From: Comamonadaceae bacterium
Lineage (GTDB): Bacteria > Pseudomonadota > Gammaproteobacteria > Burkholderiales > Burkholderiaceae_C
NCBI GenBank assembly: GCA_947372865.1
Contig: CANBVJ010000013.1
Coordinates: 1-61,780, forward strand
Direction of reading: 5' to 3'
DNA: 61,780 nt
The position numbers and the translations under genes are program-made. The notes beneath the pieces were generated by a model. The model was not told where the DNA came from. It saw only the letters and a list, made by a program, of their open reading frames with translations, and did not search any database. This document shows positions 55,183 to 61,780 of the stretch, in pieces (within the stretch, counting starts at the first letter, position 1; the number at the start of each line of letters is the position of its first letter).

Positions 55183-56391
55183 TCAGGCCGGGCGGCGGGC
55201 TTGCACAAAGGCCACGATGCGCTGCGCGGCTTCGAGGCACTCGTCGCCTTGCGCCACTAGCGCCATGCGGATGCGCCCGGCGCCTGGGTTTACGCCATGC
55301 GCCTCACGGGCCAGATAGGAGCCGGGCAAAATCGTCACATTGTAGGCAGCGTACAGATCGCGGGCAAAGTCCACGTCGCTGCCCTGCACGCCAGCCCACA
55401 AATAAAAACCGGCGTCTGGCAGCGCCACGTCCATCACCGTGGCCAGCAAAGGCGTGATTTGTGCAAATTTTTGGCGGTACTGGGCGCGGTTGTCCAGCAC
55501 ATGGGCCTCGTCGTTCCAGGCGGCAATGCTGGCGCTTTGCACCACCGGGCTCATGGCGCTGCCGTGGTAGGTGCGGTAGAGCAAAAACTGCTTGATGAGC
55601 GCCGCGTCGCCTGCACAAAAACCGCTGCGCATGCCGGGCACATTGCTGCGCTTGGACAGGCTGGTAAAGGCCACCAAGTTTTTAAAGTCTGCGCGCCCCA
55701 GTTGCGCTGCCGCTTCCAGGCCGCCCAGGGGCGCTTCGTCGCGGAAGTAGATTTCGCTGTAGCACTCGTCCGAGGCAATGGCAAAGCCGAAGCGGTCGCT
55801 CAAATCAAACAGCAGCTTCCATTCCGACAGCGGCATCACCGCGCCCGCAGGGTTGCCGGGGCTGCACACAAACAAGAGCTGCGTGCGCGCCCACACCGCG
55901 TCGGGCACGCTGGCCCAGTCTTGGGCAAAGTTGCGCTGCGGGTCAGAATTTACAAAATAAGGCTCGCCACCGCCCAGCAGCGCCGCGCCTTCGTAGATTT
56001 GGTAGAAGGGGTTGGGGCAAACCACCAACGGCTTGGTGCCGGAGGCGCTGGGCGAAAGCACGGTTTGGGCAAAGGCAAACAGGGCTTCGCGCGAACCGTT
56101 GATGGGCAAAATTTGCGTGGCCGGGTTGACATCAAGCTGGTAGCGGCGCTGCAGCCAGTGGGCAATGGCCCCGCGCAAGGGCGGGTCGCCCGCTGTGGCC
56201 GGGTAGCCCGCCAGGCCGGCGCCCATGATGGCCTCGCAATAGGCTTGCTTGATCAGCGCGGGCGTGGCGTGTCGGGGTTCGCCGATTCCCAGGCTGATGG
56301 GGCGCAAATCCGGGTTGGGCGTGACGGCGGCAAAGAGCTGGCGCAGGCGCTCAAACGGATAGGCCTGCAATAGCGATAAATGGGGATTCAT
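55183..56391 (-). CDS. dapC: Succinyldiaminopimelate transaminase
   Basis: PLP-dependent fold-type I aminotransferase of 402 residues that converts N-succinyl-2-amino-6-ketopimelate to N-succinyl-diaminopimelate. Landmarks are the substrate region [43 protein letters not shown], and the PLP lysine in [15 protein letters not shown]. It heads the minus-strand run dapC-dapD-pilus ATPase-dapE-prmB-ABC-F. A GATAAT hexamer only 9 bp upstream of the ATG (56400-56405) suggests a very short or absent leader, but the -35 is poor. Confidence 0.93.
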   Translation of the reverse strand: MNPHLSLLQAYPFERLRQLFAAVTPNPDLRPISLGIGEPRHATPALIKQAYCEAIMGAGLAGYPATAGDPPLRGAIAHWLQRRYQLDVNPATQILPINGSREALFAFAQTVLSPSASGTKPLVVCPNPFYQIYEGAALLGGGEPYFVNSDPQRNFAQDWASVPDAVWARTQLLFVCSPGNPAGAVMPLSEWKLLFDLSDRFGFAIASDECYSEIYFRDEAPLGGLEAAAQLGRADFKNLVAFTSLSKRSNVPGMRSGFCAGDAALIKQFLLYRTYHGSAMSPVVQSASIAAWNDEAHVLDNRAQYRQKFAQITPLLATVMDVALPDAGFYLWAGVQGSDVDFARDLYAAYNVTILPGSYLAREAHGVNPGAGRIRMALVAQGDECLEAAQRIVAFVQARRPA

Positions 56392-56484
56392 GGGCGAGGA
56401 TTATCGTTGATTCGTCGTTAAACTTAAAAATTTGCGCGCTATAGGGCAGGGCTGCCAGCGCCGCGCTGACCGGGAGTAATTTCA

Positions 56485-56865
56485 ATGCAAACGGGCCTTC
56501 AGACTGCTTCTGGCTACACCTGCTTTAACCTGAGTGGCGCGCTCGACTTTTTGGGTGACGACCAGGGCGTGCGCGATTTGCTGCCCGCCTTGTGCACCGC
56601 ATTAAGCAAAGACGTGCCAGAGGTCGCCGATTTGCTGGCGCTGGGTCGGTCGGCAGACGCCACGGCGCGGCTGCATTCGCTCAAGGGCTTTGTGCCGGTG
56701 TTTTGCTTTGCGCCGCTGGTGCAAGAGCTCACCCGCATTGAGCGCCTGAGCCGCGGCGGTGCGAGCGCAGAAGTCATCGCGTCCTACGCCGCACTGGCGC
56801 CTGCCTTGCAACGCCTGGGCGAAGAGGCTGCGCACTACCTGGCCCAGCGGCCCTTGAAGCCCTAA
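56485..56865 (+). CDS. Stand-alone Hpt (histidine phosphotransfer) domain protein
   Basis: A 126-residue helical protein. The phosphotransfer signature is ARLHSLKGFVPVF, giving His64 as the phosphorylated residue. The second half, with ELTRIERLSRGGASAEVIAS, completes the four-helix bundle. No sensor kinase or response regulator adjoins, so its partners are encoded elsewhere. GGGAG precedes the ATG. It lies between dapC (divergent) and smc (125 bp downstream). Confidence 0.75.
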   Translation: MQTGLQTASGYTCFNLSGALDFLGDDQGVRDLLPALCTALSKDVPEVADLLALGRSADATARLHSLKGFVPVFCFAPLVQELTRIERLSRGGASAEVIASYAALAPALQRLGEEAAHYLAQRPLKP

Positions 56866-56990
56866 GGCGGCCCGCCTGAGCCATGTCTGGGGCCGACAAA
56901 ACCCGCACAGTATCATTGGCGCTGCCCCGAAAGCCGGTTTTGGGGTCTTGCTAACCTCCCGAACACCCGCTCAAGTCCAGCCCCAACGCA

Positions 56991-59900
56991 GTGCGCCTCA
57001 ATTCGATCAAGCTGTCAGGATTCAAGTCCTTTGTAGAGCCGACCAACTTTTTGCTGCCTGGGCAACTGGTGGGCGTGGTGGGGCCCAATGGCTGCGGCAA
57101 GTCCAACATCATGGACGCGGTGCGCTGGGTTTTGGGCGAAAGCCGCGCCAGCGAGCTGCGCGGCGAGTCCATGCAGGACGTGATTTTTAACGGCACCACC
57201 ACCCGCAAACCCGCCAGTCGCGCCAGCGTGGAGCTGGTGTTTGACAACGCCGACCACCGCGCTGGCGGCCAGTGGAGCCAGTTTGCCGAGATCGCGGTCA
57301 AGCGCGTGCTCACCCGTGACGGCACCAGCAGCTACTACATCAACAACCAGCCGGTGCGACGTCGTGATGTGCAAGACGTGTTCTTGGGCACTGGCCTGGG
57401 CCCGCGCGCCTACGCCATCATTGGCCAGGGCACCATCAGCCGCATCATTGAATCTAAGCCTGAAGAACTGCGTTTGTTCTTGGAGGAGGCTGCGGGCGTT
57501 TCGAAATACAAAGAACGCCGCCGCGAGACCGAAAACCGTCTGAGCGACACCCGCGAAAACTTAACGCGCGTGGAAGACATCTTGCGCGAATTGAACGCCA
57601 ACTTAGAGAAGCTCGAAAAACAAGCCGAAGTGGCCCAGCGCTACCACGCGCTCAATGCCGATGTGACCTTGAAGCAGCACCAGCTGTGGTTCTTGCGCCG
57701 TGCCGAGGCCGAAGCCGACCAAGTGGGCATCAAAACCCAAGCCGACAAAGCCGTGAACGATCTTGAGTCGCGCATTGCAGATTTGCGCCACGTTGAGGCC
57801 GACTTAGAAACCGTACGCCAAGCGCACTATGGCGCTGGCGACCAAGTGAATCAAGCCCAAGGCGCTTTGTATGAAGCCAGTGCCGAAGTGGGCCGTTTGG
57901 AAGCCGAAATTCGCTTTGTGGTGGAAGGGCGCCAACGCGCCGAAGCCCGCCTGATTCAAATCAAAGAACAAACCGCGCATTGGGCCGCACAGTCCGAAAC
58001 CGCGCACCAAGAGATTGAAAACTTGGCCTCGATGGCCATGGACGGCGAAGAAAAAGCCATCATGCTGGCCGCACAAGTGGAAGAGCAAGCCATGCAGCTG
58101 CCCGAGTTGGAAGACGCTTTGCGTGTCGCCCAACAGCGCAGCAATGAGCAACGCGCGAGCGTGGCCCAAGTGCAGCAGCAAATTCAAGTGTTGGCAGCGG
58201 ACCAACGCAACATCGAAGAACAAAGCCGCAGCCTCAATGCCCGCCAAGAGCGCCTGAGCGCCGATAAAAATGCGTTGGCTGCACCCGATGAAGCGCGCCT
58301 GAACAACCTCAAAGAGCAACTCCAAGAAGCGCAAACCCAAGCCGAAGTGACGGCTGCGCAATTGGAAGAGTTGCAAGCCAACGTGCCCGTACTCGATGAC
58401 GCACGTCGTGCGGCCCAACAAGGGGTGAACGCCGAGCAAGCCAAGCAAGCCGATATTTCGGCGCGTTTGGAAGCGCTGAAAGCCTTGCAAGAAAAAGTGC
58501 AAACCGACGACAAGCTCAAGCCTTGGCTCGCCAAGCACGGCTTGGACGGTTTACAAGCGTTGTGGAGTCGCATTCACATTGAAGCGGGTTGGGAAAACGC
58601 CTTGGAAGCCGCTTTGCGCGAACGCATGGCCTCGCTCGAAGTCAGCCGCTTGGACATCGTGCGTGCCTTTCAAACCGATGCACCGCCTGCCAAGCTTGCG
58701 TTCTACACTGCGCCAAGTGCTGCGACCTCCGACGCGCACAGCGCGTTGCCTCGCTTATCAGACCTGTTGCGTTTGAACGATGCAGGCCAAAAGGCCTTGT
58801 TGACTGACTGGCTCAATGGCTGCTTCACAGCCCCCAACCTCGACGACGCCTTAGCCAAGCGCAGCAGCTTGGCAGCCGGGCAAGTCATTTACGTGCCCAG
58901 CGGCCACGCCATCAGCGCACACAGCGTGAGCTTTTACGCGCAAGACAACGCGCAGTCGGGCTTGTTGGCCCGTGCCCAAGAAATTGAAAACCTCGACAAG
59001 AGCAGCAAAGCACAAGCCTTTATCTCTGACGAAGCCCGCAACACCTTGGTGCGTGCAGAGGCCGCTTACAGCGAATCGTCGCAACGCTTGGTGCGCATTC
59101 GCTCGGAAGCCACCGCGGCACAAACCTCGGCCCACGCGCTGCAAGTCGAAACCCTGCGCCTGAGCCAATTGGCTGAGCAAACCCGCGCACGCAGCGAGCA
59201 AATCAGTGGTGATTTGTCCGAGGTCGAAGCGCAGCTGGCCGATTTGCAAGAGCGTCGTGTCACAGCAGAAGCCCGCTTTGAAGAGTTGGACATGCAATTG
59301 GCGGATAGCCAAGAGCGTCATGCGCAACTCGACGATGCGGTCATCAGCGCTGAACGCCGTTTGAACGACAGCCGCGAGCAACAACGCAGCTTGGAGCGTC
59401 AAGCCCAAGAAGCTCAGTTCTCACAACGCAGCTTGGCCACGCGCGAAGCCGAACTCAAACGCATCATCGACACAGCCACGCAACAAGCCTCCTCGGTCGC
59501 CACCGAAGAACAACGTGTGCAAGAAGACCTCACGCGTTTGAACGATGCCGCAGCCCAAGCCGGTTTGCAAAACGCCTTGGACATCAAGATGGCGCGCGAA
59601 GCAGACTTGGGGGCCAAACGCAGCGCATACGACGACCTCACCACCAAACTGCGTGCCAGCGACGAACGCCGCTTGCAGCTAGAGCGTGAACTGGAGCCTT
59701 TGCGCCAACGCATCACAGACTTCCAGCTCAAAGAGCAAGCCGCGCGCTTGGGTCTGGAGCAATACACACAACTGCTGGCCGATGCCGAGGCCGACCTCGA
59801 AGCCGTATCGGCCTCCATTCTTGCCAACAACGTGCGCTTGGGTGGTTTGCAAGGCGAGATTGACCGCCTTCACCGCGACATCACCGCTTTGGGGGCTGTG

Positions 59901-60506
59901 AACTTGGCTGCCTTGGACGAGTTGGCCAGTGCCAGCGAGCGTAAGCATTTCTTGGATGCCCAAACCAAAGACTTGACCGACGCCATGAACACGCTGGAAG
60001 ACGCCATTCGCAAGATCGACGGTGAAACCCGTGAGCTGCTGGGCGGCACCTTCAAGATCGTCAACGAGCACTTTGGTCGCATGTTTCCCGAGTTGTTCGG
60101 CGGCGGCAATGCGCGCTTGGTGATGACGGGCGATGAAATTTTGGATGCCGGCGTGCAAGTGCTGGCCCAGCCACCTGGCAAAAAGAACCAAACCATTCAC
60201 TTGCTGTCGGGCGGCGAAAAAGCGCTGACGGCGATTGCCTTGGTGTTTGCGATCTTTCAACTCAACCCAGCGCCGTTTTGTTTGCTGGACGAAGTGGACG
60301 CGCCCTTGGACGACGCCAATACCGAGCGCTACGCCAAGTTGGTGTCGAGCATGTCCAAAGAGACCCAATTCCTTTTTATCTCGCACAACAAAATCGCGAT
60401 GGAAATGGCCGAGCAACTCATTGGCGTGACCATGCAAGAACAAGGCGTTTCTCGCATCGTCGCCGTGGACATGGAGTCCGCAGTTTCCTTGGCCGACGCC
60501 GTTTGA
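56991..60506 (+). CDS. smc: Chromosome segregation protein SMC
   Basis: The ATPase of the bacterial condensin complex, 1171 residues. The Walker A is GPNGCGKS (31-38). Two long coiled coils rich in Glu, Gln, Ala and Arg flank the hinge (about residues 500-660). The C-terminal head has the signature TIHLLSGGEKALTAIALVFA and Walker B PFCLLDEVDAPLDDANTERY. A GTG start at 56991 gives the conserved opening MRLNSIKLSGFKSF. From about codon 155-180 onward, Leu codons change from mainly CTG to mainly TTG, with TTA appearing and CAA dominating Gln. zipA begins 15 bp after the stop. Confidence 0.96.
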   Translation: MRLNSIKLSGFKSFVEPTNFLLPGQLVGVVGPNGCGKSNIMDAVRWVLGESRASELRGESMQDVIFNGTTTRKPASRASVELVFDNADHRAGGQWSQFAEIAVKRVLTRDGTSSYYINNQPVRRRDVQDVFLGTGLGPRAYAIIGQGTISRIIESKPEELRLFLEEAAGVSKYKERRRETENRLSDTRENLTRVEDILRELNANLEKLEKQAEVAQRYHALNADVTLKQHQLWFLRRAEAEADQVGIKTQADKAVNDLESRIADLRHVEADLETVRQAHYGAGDQVNQAQGALYEASAEVGRLEAEIRFVVEGRQRAEARLIQIKEQTAHWAAQSETAHQEIENLASMAMDGEEKAIMLAAQVEEQAMQLPELEDALRVAQQRSNEQRASVAQVQQQIQVLAADQRNIEEQSRSLNARQERLSADKNALAAPDEARLNNLKEQLQEAQTQAEVTAAQLEELQANVPVLDDARRAAQQGVNAEQAKQADISARLEALKALQEKVQTDDKLKPWLAKHGLDGLQALWSRIHIEAGWENALEAALRERMASLEVSRLDIVRAFQTDAPPAKLAFYTAPSAATSDAHSALPRLSDLLRLNDAGQKALLTDWLNGCFTAPNLDDALAKRSSLAAGQVIYVPSGHAISAHSVSFYAQDNAQSGLLARAQEIENLDKSSKAQAFISDEARNTLVRAEAAYSESSQRLVRIRSEATAAQTSAHALQVETLRLSQLAEQTRARSEQISGDLSEVEAQLADLQERRVTAEARFEELDMQLADSQERHAQLDDAVISAERRLNDSREQQRSLERQAQEAQFSQRSLATREAELKRIIDTATQQASSVATEEQRVQEDLTRLNDAAAQAGLQNALDIKMAREADLGAKRSAYDDLTTKLRASDERRLQLERELEPLRQRITDFQLKEQAARLGLEQYTQLLADAEADLEAVSASILANNVRLGGLQGEIDRLHRDITALGAVNLAALDELASASERKHFLDAQTKDLTDAMNTLEDAIRKIDGETRELLGGTFKIVNEHFGRMFPELFGGGNARLVMTGDEILDAGVQVLAQPPGKKNQTIHLLSGGEKALTAIALVFAIFQLNPAPFCLLDEVDAPLDDANTERYAKLVSSMSKETQFLFISHNKIAMEMAEQLIGVTMQEQGVSRIVAVDMESAVSLADAV

Positions 60507-60521
60507 TTTCAGACTAAAAAC

Positions 60522-61780
60522 ATGAGCACTCTTCAAATTGGTTTAGCGATTGCTGGCGGCGTGGTGCTGGCCGGCGTGGTGGCACACAGCACGTGGACCT
60601 CGCGCAGAAACAAGCCCCGTCAGGCACAACCCCTGGCACAACACGACGCTGTCGAGCCCACAGGCTTCTCGCTTGACAATCGCCAAGCGCAAGAGCCTTC
60701 GTTTGACTCGGCGCCTGCACGGGATGCAGACCACACGACAGAACCCACCACCACGCCCTTGGCGCCCGCTTATACAACCAGCGGCAGCCTCGACCCCGTG
60801 ACTGACCTGGCGCGCAGCATGATGGAAGAGGCCACCGCCCATGCGCAACGTGTGCCCGATGAGGCCGAACTGGCGCGCATTGCGCAGAGCCAAGCCGCAG
60901 CCGCTAAAGTGGCCGCGCAACAAGCGGCACAAGTGCCGCCAGTGCCACCCGCTTCGCCAATCTCGGCGATGAAACCTGCTGTGGCGCAGGTGATGGGCAA
61001 CGCAGCGTCCGAGTTGCCTCAGCTCGAAAAACGCCCCGCCTTGGACGCCTTGATTGATGTCATCGCAGCCGTTGAAATTGATGCCCCCATTTCTGGCGAA
61101 GCGGCCTTGTCGGCCATGCCCGTCACACGGCGCGTGGGCAGCAAACTGTTTAACGTTGAAGGTTTGAATGCCCAAACGGGCTTGTGGGAGCAACCGCGCA
61201 CCCAGCAGCGCTACAGCGCCTTCCAAACCGGCGTGCAATTGGCCAACCGCACCGGCCCCTTGAACGAAATTGAATTCTCTGAGTTCGTTGGCAAGACCCA
61301 AGCTTTCGCCGATGCCATCAACGCGGCGCCTGAATTTCCTGACATGCTCGAAGAAGTGGGCCGTGCCCGCGAGCTCGACAACTTTGCCAGCGCCCACGAC
61401 GCGCAATTGAGCTTCACCTTGAAAGCCACCCAAGCTGCTTGGAGCCCCGGCTACGTGCAGCAAAACGCTGCGCGCTTGGGCTTCATCGCGGGTGTGTTGC
61501 CGGGCCGCATGGTGGTGCCAGCCCCCACGCTGGGTTTGCCACCCATTTTGGGCTTGACCTTTGACACACAAGCCGCCATGTCGGAGGACCCCACACAGTC
61601 CGCCATTTACGAACTCGCTTTGTCACTCGACGTGCCCCAGGTGGACCGCAAAGAAGAACCCTATGCCCGCATGATCCAAACCGCGCACGAATTGGCGCGC
61701 GTGATGGATGGCGCGATCACCGATGACAACGGTCAGCCTTTGTCTGAAAATGCCATCGGTTCGATTGCCCGCGACCTGCT
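60522..61780 (+). CDS. zipA: Cell division protein ZipA-like, partial at window end
   Basis: The first 419 codons of a ZipA-type division protein; the end lies outside the window. An N-terminal membrane anchor (QIGLAIAGGVVLAGVVAHS) is followed by a basic stretch and a long Pro/Ala/Gln-rich linker (to about residue 150). The C-terminal FtsZ-binding domain then contains RTGPLNEIEFSEFVGKTQAF, ALSLDVPQVDRKEEPYARM and LARVMDGAITDDNGQPLSE. ZipA tethers FtsZ to the membrane. The order smc-zipA is usual in Burkholderiales. Codon usage matches the later part of smc rather than the rest of the window. Confidence 0.88.
   Translation, partial: MSTLQIGLAIAGGVVLAGVVAHSTWTSRRNKPRQAQPLAQHDAVEPTGFSLDNRQAQEPSFDSAPARDADHTTEPTTTPLAPAYTTSGSLDPVTDLARSMMEEATAHAQRVPDEAELARIAQSQAAAAKVAAQQAAQVPPVPPASPISAMKPAVAQVMGNAASELPQLEKRPALDALIDVIAAVEIDAPISGEAALSAMPVTRRVGSKLFNVEGLNAQTGLWEQPRTQQRYSAFQTGVQLANRTGPLNEIEFSEFVGKTQAFADAINAAPEFPDMLEEVGRARELDNFASAHDAQLSFTLKATQAAWSPGYVQQNAARLGFIAGVLPGRMVVPAPTLGLPPILGLTFDTQAAMSEDPTQSAIYELALSLDVPQVDRKEEPYARMIQTAHELARVMDGAITDDNGQPLSENAIGSIARDL

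Overview
The window is about 62 kb of G+C-rich bacterial chromosome, almost entirely coding. It looks like a betaproteobacterium of the order Burkholderiales, most likely family Comamonadaceae. The grounds are family knowledge plus what is visible: a sigma-70 with a long Lys/Ala-rich N-terminus, sigma-32-type promoters before grpE and dnaK, a YbiB-CobA pair, a dapC-dapD-pilus ATPase-dapE run, smc followed by zipA, and a 4-hydroxybutyrate dehydrogenase close to the Cupriavidus type. No rRNA, tRNA, CRISPR array or prophage was seen. Most of the window is core genome with small accessory patches.

Layout. 1-2.2 kb: heat-shock/folding genes on the minus strand (dnaK cut by the window edge, grpE, an FKBP isomerase, an HxlR-like regulator). 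2.2-7.7 kb: aroE, rpoD, dnaG (minus). 7.8-11.6 kb: gamma-glutamyltransferase, two divergent AhpD/CMD-fold proteins, slyX and a PAS-LuxR regulator, the last facing scoAB (11.7-13.1 kb) across a 22-bp palindrome. 13.1-18.0 kb: a MarR-controlled tripartite drug efflux operon (marR, outer-membrane factor, emrA, emrB). 18.2-20.9 kb: divergent gabD and 4-hydroxybutyrate dehydrogenase, which together would turn 4-hydroxybutyrate into succinate. 21-33.7 kb: housekeeping genes (alaS, two thioredoxin-fold proteins, fpr, a PfkB kinase, a hemerythrin, suhB, trmJ, cysE, mog, darP, pmbA, yqeY, rpsU). 33.8-41.5 kb: a flavoprotein, a periplasmic-type molybdenum hydroxylase pair, a universal stress protein and a MgtC/DUF4010 membrane protein sharing a perfect FNR box, then cobA and ybiB.

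41.7-43.2 kb is a small accessory patch: a VapBC toxin-antitoxin pair, an orphan membrane-anchored protein and about 370 bp of AT-rich DNA without genes. 43.2-47.7 kb holds a GNAT acetyltransferase, tsaD, an Hsp20, an orphan amino-acid-type binding protein and DedA. At 47.7-48.2 kb a decayed IS3 transposase abuts the last 59 codons of a sulfate-binding protein. Two small exported unknowns follow. 49.1-56.4 kb is a tight minus-strand run (dapC, dapD, a PilT/PilU ATPase, dapE, prmB, an ABC-F ATPase) linking lysine/peptidoglycan precursor synthesis with translation factors. 56.5 kb to the end: a stand-alone Hpt protein, smc and the start of zipA.

The two points most worth a second look are a sharp change of codon usage inside smc near 57.45-57.55 kb that persists to the window end (recombination or assembly junction), and the splitting of the usual rpsU-yqeY-dnaG-rpoD order by about 25 kb. 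I did not find a convincing wholly new defence or metabolic system; the candidates below are mostly regulatory arrangements and uncharacterised small exported proteins.
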